From Macrobrachium rosenbergii (taxonomy: Eukaryota; Arthropoda; Malacostraca; Decapoda; Palaemonidae), in assembly GCF_040412425.1 (NCBI RefSeq), contig NC_089755.1:52882798-52946797 (forward strand): a stretch of DNA of 64,000 nucleotides, written 5' to 3'. The notes under the pieces are model-generated. The model ran no database searches. It saw nothing but the letters and a program-made list of their open reading frames with translations, and was not told where the DNA came from. Positions within the stretch are counted from its first letter, which is position 1. Each line of letters opens with the position of its first letter. Position numbers and translations under genes: made by a program. This document shows positions 45,400 through 57,195 of this stretch, in pieces.

Positions 45400-45900
45400 T
45401 CTGTCGCGTGGAGCTCAGTTTTACCTACATCCGCATCTTTAGGTATGTGGAGCTTGGATTTACCTAAACCAGGAGCTATAGATCAGTAGATGCTGTAAGT
45501 GAATCCAACACATATGTAGAGCTTGGCATAGGTGAATCCAACACATATGAAGATCATGGTCTAGGTGAATCCAACCCATAAATGTAGAGCTTGGCATAGG
45601 TGAATCCAACACATATGTAGATCATGGTCTAGGTGAATCCAACCCATATATGTAGAGCTTGGCATAGGTGAATCCAACACATATGTAGATCATGGTCTAG
45701 GTGAATCCAACACATATATGTAGAGCTTGGCATAGGTGAATCCAACACATTTGTAGATCATGGTCTAGGTGAATCCAACACATATGTAGAGCTTGCCATA
45801 GGTGAATCCAACACATATGTAGATCATGGTGCAGGTAAATCCAACACATATGTAGAGCTTGGCATAGGTGAATCCAACACATATGTAGAGCTTTGAAATA
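45400..45900. repeat. ~33-bp minisatellite with 66-bp dimer structure
   Basis: GGTGAATCCAACACATATG followed alternately by TAGAGCTTGGCATA (type a) and TAGATCATGGTCTA (type b) gives an a-b-a-b higher-order pattern from about 45490 to 45895. Less regular related units with TACCTAAACC lie before and after. Minus-strand frames with MCWIHL words (45697-45924) are repeat artefacts. Confidence 0.92.
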
Positions 45901-46420
45901 CCTAACACCAAGGACTGTAGACATGTGAATCTCATATTTGCCTAAACCAGAATCTACAGATATGTAGAGTTAGAACTGACCGACAAAGACCTACAGAGAT
46001 TTTGGCAAGCTGAATCTTTGTAAAACCTGGTGCAGGTGAATCCAACACATTACACTGCAATCTATAGATTTAACCACACCGGACTGTAGACACTGCAATC
46101 TCACTATACCACACTACAGATATGTTTAGAACTCCAAAAGACCTACAGATTTAACCACACCGACACTTACACTCCAATCTATAAATTTAACCACACCAAT
46201 ACTTACACTTCAGTCTAAAGATTTAACCACACCGATACTTACACTCCAATCTAAAGATTTAGCCACACCGATACTTACACTTCAGTCTCAAGATTTAACC
46301 ACACCGATACTTACACTCCAATCTAAAGATTTAGCCACACCGATACTTACACTTCAGTCTAAAGATTTAACCACACCGATACTTACACTGCAAACTATAG
46401 ATTTAACCACACCGATACCA
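45901..46420. repeat. ~37-bp minisatellite with alternating variants
   Basis: AGATTTAACCACACCGATAC followed by TTACACTCCAATCTAA or TTACACTTCAGTCTAA alternates from about 46065 to 46410. The preceding 165 bp hold older related units (CTACAGATATG). Confidence 0.9.
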
Positions 46421-47309
46421 ACATCTGGAGGAAAACTACATATCTTAAAAGACACCTACAGCATGCCAAGACTTTTCAAATCTTCTCGCAAGGCCTACGG
46501 ATGGCTGCGCGAGCATCCATAATTACATCCGTGGCTCCCAAGACCACCCATTCACTGGATGACGTAATAACATAAGTTGTTACGTGCAAATAAGACTGTA
46601 GGATTGGACGGCTGCTTACTGCCCTATAATTAATTAGCATGAAATGAGAGTCCTTAATTTATTGCGCAGTAAAGAATGACGGATGGAGAGGCTCCCTCAT
46701 AAATCTGAAATTTTGGGGTTGGTTGATACAAGGAGGTAAGGTTGCCTCAGCTTAGTAGAGCCGAGAAAAATACCAGTGGTATTAACTAAAATACAGATTA
46801 CCAATACTGGTATATTATACAGTAAAATACTAAAGTGAAAAAGAAATTATAAAACAGAAAAGTATAACTAAGTTAGATACTTTCAACAAGAGACAACTTT
46901 AAAAACATCAAATACTAATCATTCAACCCTTATAAAAACCAGCTGTTTCCGCTGCAATTTATCTTAAAAAGAAACACATCGTTCTCAGAACTGCTTACGC
47001 AATACGGATGCCCCATGAGACCACAAATATCATCTATTATCTCAACTTGAATTTCAAGGAAAGATAGCTGTTGACCTTTACGATTTGCACTTACTGTTAT
47101 CATTTTTTCTTCATATTGTCATTTTGTTATAAGCGCATGGTTAAGGAGATACTTGACGAAATCAGTGACATTTCAGTGACATTTCCAAAGAAGACATTTC
47201 CCCGAATTCCACTTGAAGCCAGAGAAGCGCTGCCTGCTGAGGTTTTAAAATACTCCACGAAGTCGTTTTTTAAAAGCCTTCTTTACACCGTTTGTAAAAT
47301 CTATCAGTG
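46421..47309. other. unique sequence, no gene recognised
   Basis: A 79-codon plus frame (47071-47310) has a hydrophobic start and the word MVKEILDEISDISVTFPKKT but no known domain. No splice or promoter evidence. Confidence 0.3.
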
Positions 47310-47380
47310 AACCTGATCACTTTTCAAGCAGTGCAGTGCTGGGATGGGTGACCAGTACTGAACTCCAGATAACTCTGATA
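47310..47380 (+). ncRNA. 5S rRNA-like fragment (degenerate)
   Basis: CCTGATCAC, AAGCAGTGC, AGTGCTGGGATGGGTGACCA and GAACTCCAGATAACTC resemble the 3' two-thirds of eukaryotic 5S rRNA. GGATGGGTGACC matches the C box of the internal promoter. The 5' part and the pairing 3' end are missing, so it is a fragment: a 5S pseudogene or the head of a 5S-derived SINE. It directly precedes the family M copy at 47384. Confidence 0.4.
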
Positions 47381-47383
47381 CAC

Positions 47384-47629
47384 CACTAATCAAAAATGGA
47401 AAACTGCAGTATCTGCAAAATTTTCGAAATTGAGATATGCGACCTATTGGGCTCGTGAAACGCTAATACACAAGTTACTACAGTTTCAGAATGATTCTTA
47501 AATGCTTTATTTAGGGGGTCCCATTTGCAGTATCTGCAAAATCAGTAGTAAGGCCAGGGGAAACTGCAGTATCTACCACTTTTCTCTTTTGTATTTTTCC
47601 AGATCCTGCAGTCGTCCACTCTTGGGCAG
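47384..47629 (+). mobile_element. family M TIR element, copy 2
   Basis: CAAAAATGGAAAACTGCAGT, GTATCTGCAAAATTTTCG at the left; CAGATCCTGCAGTCGTCCAC, TCTTGGGCAG at the right. Internal GCGACCTATTGGGCTCGTG as in copy 1. The left end is mutated, and no TATR duplication is visible at this locus. Confidence 0.8.
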
Positions 47630-48177
47630 ATTAGCCCCATGACAATTACTGCAATTTTCGACAATAACCGGCCCGAGCGAAGCCCTAAAGTCTAACATTG
47701 TAAGCGAGTCTCCATAATTGCTGCGTCATTCTAGTTATTATGAATCCCACCCCATCAATGAGGTACACGCAAAAGAAGATATTGTACAGGGGCGTCCGGA
47801 GACTGCAAACCTCCGCCAAAGTTGACAACTCCATTCCCAAAAATTACATTCCCAACTGTACCCAAATCAAACTACTTTTAAAGTCACAAGGTTAATACTG
47901 AGTCCATTTTTCATAATGGCCTAAAAGCATTTTCCGTAGTCCTGGTGAAAAACAAATCAAAACAGAAATGTAACCTGAATTTTCATTTGACCTTTGATCT
48001 TGAAGAACGACCTTGACCTCACTGTACACATCGGTTTCATTGGTGGATTATGCAGGCGATTAAGAAATCTCTATCTCGAATAGTTAAACTGAATGATGAC
48101 ACTCATAAATTTCAAAATTATTTCAACTTGCTCTCAACCAACAGAAGCGCATTTTTCAATAATTAATAGTATTTATA
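47630..48177. other. unique sequence
   Basis: No gene recognised. The words TGACCTTTGATCTTGAAGAA and CGACCTTGACCTC near 47995 are common in diverse animal non-coding DNA and are not assigned. Confidence 0.35.
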
Positions 48178-48634
48178 AAAATCTCTCCAACATATGTAAT
48201 ATAAATCTGTACAAAATCTCTCCAACGTATGTAATATAAGTCTGTACAAAATCTCTCCAACATATGTAATATAAATCTGTACAAAATCTCTCCAACATAT
48301 GTAATATCAATCTGTACAAAATCTCTCCAACATATGTGATTTAAATCTGCACAAAATCTCTCCAACATATGTGATATAAATCTGTACAAAATCTCTCCAA
48401 CATATGTGATATAAATCTGCACAAAATCTCTCCAACATATGTGATATAAATCTGTACAAAATCTCTCCAACATAGGTGATATAAATCTGTACAAAATCTC
48501 TCCAACATATGTGATATAAATTTGTATAAAATCTCTCCAACATATGTAATATAAATATGTACAATATCTCTCCAACATATGTAATATAAATATGTAGAAA
48601 ATCTCTAAAACATACGTAATATAAATCTTTACAC
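48178..48634. repeat. 35-bp minisatellite, about 13 copies
   Basis: The unit AAAATCTCTCCAACATATGT followed by AATATAAATCTGTAC (or GATATAAATCTGTAC) repeats with few changes. On the minus strand none of the three phases contains a stop. Since 35 is not divisible by 3, a single frame passes through all phases, giving a 185-aa frame (48156-48713) with a 35-residue period. There is no reason to think it is translated. Confidence 0.95.
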
Positions 48635-49767
48635 TGGAATGCAGATTAGAAATCAAGTTGCATCTGAGTTCACATGAAACGCACTGGAAAAAATGTGAGT
48701 AAAATAACTTCAAAATATATATAAATTATATAATAATAATAATAATAATTAACGATCCCTCCAATCACAACTCATGCGATTTTTGACAACGTAATTGAAT
48801 ATCTATCAAACAGAACATAAAAACAAGTCCCGCCCAGAAACGCAACATAAACTTACGCCACGAAACTACAGTCTATTTCAAAAAAAATTCAACGCCGCGG
48901 TCTATAAGAGCACCATCCTTTCCCCTTTACAGAATAGTATAGAATCAATGGGAAATTGCCTGTAATTTGTGTTTTCTCGAATTTATGTAGGCGCTGGACC
49001 GGTTCCACCTAGAGAACGTCCCGTCAGGTTTATTCTACGTGTCCTAAAGAGTAACTCAAAAGTTCTCGGCTGACGCAAGGCGGAATTTTCCCAGAAGCGA
49101 CGTGTCTTTCTTTGTGGAGTCTCGTTGCGACACATGCAGGGGCGAAGAACTTGTTCCAGGAATATGATTATGATGATAATATCAAGATTGGTTAACGTGT
49201 AATAAATATCAAGACTGGTTAACGTGCACAACGTTGTAATAGTAAAAGTTGAAGTTTACAAGACAGGAAATTGATCATTTTAACATTAAAAATTTACTTT
49301 GCAATTCCAAAGAGCTGCAGATGGAAAAAAACTTCGCTTTTCCAGGATAATCCATTTAAAAAACTAACAAGAATATTCAAGGCAACGAGAAAAAATATAA
49401 AACCATTAACTACGCATAAAACTCTAATTAAAACTCCACATCGCAAAATATATATATATATATATATGTGAAAAAACTCGCATCCTTTTTCTTCAGATTA
49501 ATTCATTATGCTGCAGAGGGTAAATGTACACCCTTGTACAATAAGCGAAAAAACCTACTTGAAAATTCAACACTCCAGTTGATTATAAACTACGATATTA
49601 AGATTAATTATGGAAGTCGTGATCGTAGTAGGAGGGGTAAAGGATAAAAGTGCAATATAAATCCTACAAAAGTAATAAATCTACTTGCAGATTACACACT
49701 GCAGTCTATAAAAACGCCATATCCTTCCCCCCCCCTAATATAGCCATTATAAGTTGTTGTAAGTTCC
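48635..49767. other. unique sequence
   Basis: Short AAT and TA runs (48730-48746, 49450-49467). No gene recognised. Confidence 0.35.
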
Positions 49768-50012
49768 TCGTTGGGAGAGCCAGTAGAGAGTTGTCGGCTA
49801 GGGCCTGCCGTCTAATGAAGAATTAGAGGAATTTATTTCTGGTGATAGAAATTCATTTCTCGCTATAATGTGATTCGGATTCCACAATAAACTGTAGGTC
49901 CCGTTGCTAGGTAACCAATTGGTTCTTAGCCACGTAAAATAAGTCTAATCCTTCGGGCCAGCCCTAGGAGAGCTGTTAATCAGCTCAGTGGTCTGATAAA
50001 AACTAAGGTAAA
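49768..50012 (+). mobile_element. family B SINE, copy 7
   Basis: Starts TCGTTGGGAGAGCCAGTAGA (A-box region) and continues TCGGCTAGGGCCTGCC. A deletion then removes the B-box region and joins to TAATGAAGAATTAGAGG. The body (ATTTCTGGTGATAGAAATTC, CCCGTTGCTAGGTAACC, GGCCAGCCCTAGGAGAGC) ends ACTAAGGTAAAAG. Confidence 0.87.
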
Positions 50013-50197
50013 AGAGAATAAGCAGTAAAAAAAAAAAAGAAGCAGGGGAAAAAAAATTTAAAACTGTAGAAGCAGGAAAAAATGTGAAAAATAAAGTTGT
50101 AGGGGCAGGACCCCCCAAAAAAAGTAAATGTCTAAATCAGTATCACATCACATACAAAACTAAATAAATAAAACGTGTAAAAGGAAAGTATAATTTC

Positions 50198-50199
<2 letters not shown>
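50013..50199. other. A-rich spacer
   Basis: Several A-runs and two AAAA...GAAGCAGG-type words (50038, 50070). No gene. Confidence 0.35.

Positions 50200-50250
<51 letters not shown>
50200..50250. repeat. (GA)n microsatellite
   Basis: About 25 GA units. Confidence 0.97.
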
Positions 50251-50252
<2 letters not shown>

Positions 50253-50787
50253 AACACGACAAAGGCTAAGGTCAATCTCGTCCAGAGAGAAAAATAAATC
50301 CTATCCTAATCAAGTTAATAAAGTACCCCAATCTGAACACAGGATCCGATAAGCGTAATTGTACCGGAACATTCTCCAACTAGAGGCTATTAAACGTCTG
50401 CAATTTTCCGCGGGCTAACGATCTCCATTAAGTCTGCCAGGCCCAAAAGGGTTATATGGTAACAAGGACTTACATAAAATAATTGCTGAATTGCCCGGTC
50501 AGCAAGAAATCAGGCAGGTGAGTCCTGTAATTTCCGTGGATAAAAATGAATGATACCCAACGCTAACATTACCTATTACCTAAATCTCAGGTATGGAATA
50601 CCTGCAATCAAACTCGCAAGTGTGGAATACCTACGATCAAAAGAACTATATATATTAGAATGTCTAATTAACTGGATGAAGAATGGTTCGTGCGTTTAAC
50701 AAGAAAAAAAAAAAAGAGTAAATTCTGGCCTTTTTCTTCCATAATGCAAACTCCCATCCCTAGTATCACTATAATTTTCAACTGTAC

Positions 50788-50789
<2 letters not shown>
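50251..50789. other. unique spacer
   Basis: No gene recognised. GGTATGGAATACCTGC and AGTGTGGAATACCTAC form a short duplication near 50590-50635. Confidence 0.35.
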
Positions 50790-50825
<36 letters not shown>

Positions 50826-50840
50826 CTTCTTCTTCTTCTT
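50790..50840. repeat. (CT)n-(CTT)n tract
   Basis: CT run 50790-50820 then CTCTTCTTCTTCTTCTTC. Confidence 0.95.
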
Positions 50841-52216
50841 TTCAATTATTACCAGCATCTTTTTTTACTTCTTTTAAGTTCATTGTGTTCTGGGGGTCTT
50901 GACTCTCACAGATATGCAGAGATTAACTCGCACCCTGTCATAAATGATTGACAAGGGGCAAGGGAAGGAAATTTATCAAAGACGACTGGCCCTGGGCTTA
51001 TCGGTCTGAAATGAAAGAGCTGATCTCGACCAAGACCCCGCAATGGCCGTATTAAGCTACGACTCCACAACCTTCACCTGACACTGGACTTTACCAGACA
51101 CTGGGATTGGTGTCAACCGATTATTCTGCCTTGAAGACCTCTTTTGCAGTGTCACGACAGGAAGAGCTCAAACGTACCAGGAAAACCACACGACGTGTAA
51201 AAGCGAAATCATAAGGGGAATGTTGCATGGCGCAACAGTACTGAAACGGGGCATTCCCAACGTAACGAGATAACCTCAAAACAAAATAGCACCGGGACTG
51301 ATTAAAACCTGAATAAAGCAGTGTCACACGTGTGGATTTCCCAACTTTTACAGTCAGAGTTTACACAACACCTGAGGCAATCAGCTTTAGATGGGGCCTC
51401 TCGCCACAAAAAAAAATGTTTGAATTATAAGCCAGCAAAGTTTTGGAAATTCAACCTGCTCTAATTTCTTTATTTTTCAAGAGACAAAGTTGAACTTTGT
51501 ATGAGATGAAGTATTTGCAATGAGGAATAAAACAGTACTCATAAAAAAATTATAGTTCAACCCCATCCACTTTTTTTCGGGGAAAAAAGTGGGATTATTT
51601 TAAAGCTGATCAGGCAAAAAACGCCATTTTCAAAAGCTGAACGCCTGACACGTAGACAACAGTGGCGAAATCTGAGCCGCGCATCCCTGCTCCCTTGCAG
51701 CCTAAGATCAGCACCTTGGTTAATGAGGGCTGATGCGAATATCAAGAGCTGTCCCATAAAAGTGAAATCAACATATTACAAGTATAATCAACCCGTCAGG
51801 TAGAGTCATGCTGTGCAACATTTTATGGACGCAGTTCTTCCTTAAAGAACCTTACACATAAATCACGTGACTGCCAAACCCAGGTCGGTCCTGCGAGAAG
51901 GAGGAGTTAATGAACGTCTCCCTTGTACATGTTTACGAACTCGCCACTTCAAAATGTGAAGGCCGACAAAAAAAAATTACGAAATATAAGAGGAAGCACA
52001 GTATTCCGATGCAAAAAGGTGATTAATTCCAAACAGTGACCAAATGGGTTGACCCTGAAGCTTCTTGCTACTTCTGTGAGATATATGTATGTCCGGCAGA
52101 AAAGCACAAAATTATCACAATAGCAAAGGCATTAGGTACAGTAGAAGCATTTATGTTATGTACAGTAATCCCATCTTACTGCAAATAATTCCAAAGGTAA
52201 AATGAATTCTATATAT
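50841..52216. other. unique sequence, no gene recognised
   Basis: Two minus-strand frames of 66-68 codons (51121-51327, 51557-51757) have no known motif. This 1.4-kb stretch is one of the longest in the window without a simple repeat. Confidence 0.35.
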
Positions 52217-52218
52217 AT

Positions 52219-52298
<80 letters not shown>

Positions 52299-52378
52299 GT
52301 ATACATTATATATAAATAAATATATTTTTATAATTGCAAATACAAAATATAATACATATATGTAATATATTATACATA

Positions 52379-52453
<75 letters not shown>
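52217..52453. repeat. two (TA)n runs
   Basis: TA at 52217-52292 and 52382-52453, with degenerate TA-rich sequence between and after. Confidence 0.95.
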
Positions 52454-52456
<3 letters not shown>

Positions 52457-52633
52457 TGTGTACATATATAAAATATATATATGTACATATGTATAATATA
52501 TATACAAATATATTTATATACAGTAAGCATACACAAATAGGCTATATAATGTACATACATACAAACCTATAGATGCAAAAATAAGGACACCAAAAAATTA
52601 GTGAAAAGGGGTTATAAGAACGTTAAAACATTC

Positions 52634-52635
<2 letters not shown>

Positions 52636-52685
<50 letters not shown>
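52636..52685. repeat. (CT)n microsatellite
   Basis: About 25 CT units. Confidence 0.97.
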
Positions 52686-52686
<1 letters not shown>

Positions 52687-52789
52687 GTTTAATTATCCTA
52701 ATACGAAAAGCCCTTCGGATCTGGTTCGGAACATCGTCTTCAACACCGCAACCAGATCTGACGTCAAGACCCTAAATGACCAGTTGAAA

Positions 52790-53610
52790 TACTGATTAAT
52801 CCTCTTATCAGAATACCTCACGGAGTAATCCTCGGCCCCTCTTTGTTCTCTCACTTTGCTCAGTCGTGAACCTAAACACAACGAGAAGCTACGCAATGAC
52901 GGCGATGAGAAATGGAGAAACGCTATCTACAGCACAGACGGAAAATTAGATATTCAAATCATAAACACTTTCAGGAAAAATGTAAGACCTCGAGAGCTTT
53001 GAAGATTAGGAAAAGTTATGACCAAATATTTCGGAACGTGATTAATTTCCGTCCCGTTCCGTTTTCCACCACAATCCACTGCTCGCACTGTAATTCTCTA
53101 ATTCTCTCTTTCCTTCCCTGGGGAGCGACCACGAGCAACTCTTTCTTCTAACCATTCAGAGACCAGGCACAACCTCATTCAGGATGCCAACTTCCCATCT
53201 CAGCCACAAGGCTCTATCAGCACGGACGTTCCTCATAATAGACATTTCCCAATCCACAACCTCTTTCACACCACTTAAGAGGACATGTCCAGCATTATAC
53301 AGCCTGTCACCTAACCAACTTCGGCAGATAAAGATCAGAACAGGTAGATTCGACACAACTGGCCTTTCGTGTCTGGGAGGCAGGAACCACAATCTCCATA
53401 GCTGGCTGCCTTTACCCTGTCTCTTCTCCTGGCAGCTATCTTAGGCCAAAATTGGAGGACCACGCCACTGTTCTGCTTGGTAAATTGCTCAACCGAGCGG
53501 ATTATGCTTCGGTGTTAACCTGACAGGGTACATTCGCTTTGCGATGGGGAATTCTCTACCCGACCCCTCTCTGTATTTCCCGAGTAATTTGGTCAGCCTT
53601 TTTTTGACCA
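52790..53610 (+). pseudogene. possible decayed reverse transcriptase (second non-LTR element)
   Basis: At about 52813-52860 one frame reads RIPHGVILGPSLFSHFA, close to the RT segment P-Q-G-S-V-L-G-P-L-L-F of jockey/CR1-type elements. About 700 bp downstream (about 53540-53595) another frame reads GNSLPDPSLYFPSNLVSLF, close to the W-N-S-L-P C-terminal tail of the same proteins. Order, strand and rough spacing fit one decayed RT with deletions and frameshifts. The catalytic motifs are not visible, and each match alone could be chance. Confidence 0.3.
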
Positions 53611-53960
53611 ACAAAGAGGAAAGGTCCACCAACACAAAAGACTTTTCTCGATAAAAAAAAAAAAAAAGGCAAGACTGAACTTATGCAGTCGGTCCTCCGT
53701 TACGCTCCGGACACGCCTCATTTTGTAACAAACCGAGGGCGTTACATAAACCTTCTTCGAGGTTACACAACGCCTCCGGAGGTTACACAACCTTCTTGGT
53801 CCGAACGCTCGCCCGCGGTCTCCGGAGGGCTCAGGGCGGCGTCTCTCAGGGGACCTGGAAAACAAGTGTCTCGAAATGTTCCTGGAAATGTGAGAGGCTT
53901 CGGAGGGACATAAACACCCTCGATAGGTTTTTGTCGATACAAATTCTGTCTCCAAATAAT
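53611..53960. other. unique sequence with GC-rich patch
   Basis: The 53700-53900 patch is CpG-rich and contains GAGGTTACACAACGCCTCC and GGAGGTTACACAACCTTC as a short duplication, plus CTCCGGAGG palindromes. No gene recognised. Confidence 0.4.
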
Positions 53961-54780
53961 ATTGCATAGAAAGACTCAAACCCTTCAGTAGAGTCAAAAT
54001 CTTAAAAAAAAAAAAAAAAACTCTCAAAGCCTTCAGTAGAGTCAAAATCTTTAAAAAAAAAACTCTCAAATCCTTCAGTAGTCAAAATCTTAAAAAAATA
54101 AAATCCTCCCAAACCCTTCGACTGAGTCAAAATCTAAAAAAAAAAAATCCTCTCAAACCCTTCAGTAGAGTTAAAATTTAAAAAAAACTCTCAAACCTTT
54201 CAGTAGAGTCAAAATTAAAAAAAAATAAAATCCTCTCAAACCCTTCAGTGGAGTCAAAATCTTAAAAAAAATAAAATCCTCTCAAACCCTTCAGTTGAGT
54301 CAAAATCTTAAAAAAGAACTCTCAAACCCTTCAGTAGAGCCAAAATTACAACAATAAAATCCTCTCAAACCCTTTAGTAGTCAAAATCTTTATAAAAATA
54401 AAATCCTCTCAAATCCTTCAGTAAGTCAAAATTAAAAAAATTAAAATCCTCTCACACACTTCAGCTGAGTCAAAATCTTTAAAAAAAACTCTCAAACCCT
54501 TCAGTTGAGTCAAAATTAAAAAAAAAAAACTCAAACCTCTCAGTAGAGTCATAACCTTATAAAGAAGCTCTCAAACCCTTCAGTAGTCAAAATTTTAAAA
54601 AATAACATCCTCTCACACCCTTCAGACGAGTCAAAATCTTAAAAAAAAACTCTCAAACCCTTCAGTGGAGTTAAAATTAAAAAAATAAACTCCTCTCAAA
54701 CCCTTCAGCAGAGTCAAAATCTTATAAAGAAACTCTCAAACCCTTCAGTAGTCAAAATCTAAAAAAAAAAAAAAACTCTA
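53961..54780. repeat. A-run-punctuated minisatellite (~45-50 bp, about 17 copies)
   Basis: The unit TCTCAAACCCTTCAGTAGAG then TCAAAATCTT ends in 6-17 A's, often followed by TAAAATCC. Variation is concentrated in A-run length and AGTAGAG/AGTTGAG/AGTAG. This resembles many tandem copies of a short sequence with its own A-tail. Confidence 0.93.
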
Positions 54781-55440
54781 AAATACTTGTCTCAAAATGA
54801 AAGGAACAATCACAAGAAATATCGAGACGAAATACCTCAAAAACCCTTTCTGGAGATATAACTTTACCTGAACAGGTCTCTTTAAAGATAAAATACTTAT
54901 TGAAAAAAATAAACTTCGAAAATACTTTTGTAAAAACCCTATCTCAAAAACTTTCATGTTTACAACTTTCTTTACAGTTATTGGAAGCGAGATCATTTCG
55001 TTTAGCCCTCTATAAGTACAAAATTTATTTTAAAACCTTTTTGTGGAAAAATCTGTCACTAAAGGCTCGTGTAGACACGACCTATTTCAAAGATCCTCTG
55101 GAAAGACAAAATAAGAACGATCGAAAAAAATGTTTAGGAAAAATCTCAAAAATCATTTCTACACACACAACTTCTCAAAAGGTTACTTTGGAGACAAAGA
55201 CTTTAATTGAAAAAAATTGTACTGGAATTCTAAAACCATTCCTCAGGGAACTTTTCTTTAGGAATTTTGGTAACGAGACAATTTTGTCTAGCCCTCTATA
55301 ACGGCGAGACTTAAAATGTTTTTTTGGGGAAATATTTGTCACAAAAAGCTCGTGCAAGGCCGAATTTATTTAAAAAATCTTCTACAAAGACAAAATTTCC
55401 CTCAAAGAGTTTTGCAGAACTTCCTCAAAAGGCTGCTACT
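54781..55440. repeat. diverged ~290-bp tandem duplication
   Basis: TTTAGCCCTCTATAA at about 55000 and TCTAGCCCTCTATAA at about 55287 each start a stretch with GGAAAAATCTGTCAC/GGAAATATTTGTCAC and CTCGTGTAGAC/CTCGTGCAAGG in the same order. A 133-codon frame (54900-55301) overlies this and is not supported. Confidence 0.7.
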
Positions 55441-55930
55441 GACAGAATTTCAAAATACCAGGGGTAGTGGAACGGCGTAAGACGCTCGGGCCAAGAATAC
55501 TATGTTAACATTAAGATGCATGCCTCACTAACGTATGTACACACACAAAAAACATATTTCTCCCGGAGGATAACTACAAATTATCAGCGAACAGACGACC
55601 ACAGGCTCCTAGCGTACGACATTGTTAATTAGTACTCTGTCAAGAGATAAATAGCTTATTTGCCTCGTTTGCCCGTGGTATTAGTTGGGGGGGAAAGTCT
55701 GCATATAAAAACATAACACACGCATTGTCGTACTTTGACTGGCCGCCCCACTTTTAACTAGTCTTAATTACGCATACTCGCACTCAAAGAGAGTTTTATC
55801 CCAAGAGACAAAAAACGAACGTATAAGCAATAAGCAATGTCAAGGCCTCCACGTCACACTTAATAACAGAGTAATATTTCAAGGCGCATCGAAATCCGGG
55901 GGGAGCCTTTCTGCGCAACGGAATTTCAGG
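55441..55930. other. unique spacer
   Basis: No gene recognised. Short G-run at 55687-55694. Confidence 0.35.

Positions 55931-55991
<61 letters not shown>
55931..55991. repeat. (CT)n microsatellite
   Basis: About 30 CT units. Confidence 0.97.
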
Positions 55992-55995
<4 letters not shown>

Positions 55996-56683
55996 ACGTC
56001 CAGGAGGTTACGAGGAAACTCGAGTTTTATTTCTGCTCACTTTTTTAATTCGTTTTTCTGTAGCCGAACGTTTGTGAACGATTACCAAAGTTACATCACT
56101 GACTCTGATCGTTTGTTGGTATTCATTTTTTTATTTATTTATTTTTTTTATTTATTTATTTATTTTTTTTGCTTCCACATCGCTAATCTTCACTTCTCGC
56201 CGTTCAGTAAGTTGCAAGACCACATTTCATTGCAATGCTGTTCTCATTTGGATTATTTTTATTTGCACATAAAATTTTCTCCTCTTGCATCCAGCAGGGT
56301 ACGAGAAGACCACTACTAATTCTAACTGGCGGTTTATTCACTACTACTTACATTGGATTTTCTCACCTAACACTTCCTTACGCGTATAATTTACAAGACT
56401 CTATCCATTTGTAATTCTGCTTCTACTTCATTTTAATATTATTAACAACAAGAGAAAAATTAGATCCATGATTCGATAAGCGAGAAATTCACTGTTGTTT
56501 TTAAATGTGTACATGGTGCGTGAGCATGAATTAAATCAATAAGTTCGCCCAACTGAGCATGGATGTTCAACTCCACAATCATCAGCGGAGCGAATGTCAG
56601 TGTTGGCAAAGTCTGGAGAAATATTTATATTTTGATTAAATATAAAACCAAGCTGGGAGGGGCAATACTGCCATACTGGAATG

Positions 56684-56685
<2 letters not shown>
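55992..56685. other. unique AT-rich spacer
   Basis: (TTTA)n-like low complexity at 56127-56170. No gene recognised. Confidence 0.35.

Positions 56686-56757
<72 letters not shown>
56686..56757. repeat. (CT)n microsatellite
   Basis: About 36 CT units. Confidence 0.97.
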
Positions 56758-56759
<2 letters not shown>

Positions 56760-57034
56760 GGCTTCTGAAGTTTATGGAGAGTTTGTTGAAGCGCTAAACC
56801 AGTGTGCTTCAAAGATGGAAATAAAATAACCAATAACAAAAGTAATGTAGTAAATGTATGAAAAATTCTAATCAGATCTAACCTTTCAAGTGCGTCGATG
56901 TAAAGAGGGAAAGGTAGGCTTGTGGTAGCTAAAAATTAAAAATAAAATAACGAAAGGCCAGTATATTTCGTAACGTCAAAGACATGAAGAGTAAAATTTC
57001 GCATTTTATAAACTATGTAACTAACGACAGGAAT

Positions 57035-57133
57035 ATATAGATATATATATATACATATATATGCAAATATATAGATATATATATATATGCATATATATAT
57101 ATATATACATATATATGCATATATATATATATA

Positions 57134-57192
<59 letters not shown>
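57035..57192. repeat. (TA)n compound block
   Basis: TATATATGCA-type interrupted sequence to about 57130, then a pure TA run to 57190. Confidence 0.95.

Positions 57193-57195
<3 letters not shown>

Noticed and set aside
48156..48713. 185-codon minus-strand frame with a 35-residue period
   Set aside because: It is the 35-bp minisatellite read through all three phases. The periodicity equals three DNA units and there is no independent coding evidence.
53593..54069. 158-codon minus-strand frame as a gene
   Set aside because: Starts in the A-run minisatellite and contains poly-Phe from T-runs. The middle Arg-rich part comes from a GC-rich patch without a known domain.
54900..55301. 133-codon plus-strand frame as a gene
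   Set aside because: Lies over a diverged tandem duplication. Sequence is Lys- and Phe-rich as expected from AT-rich DNA.
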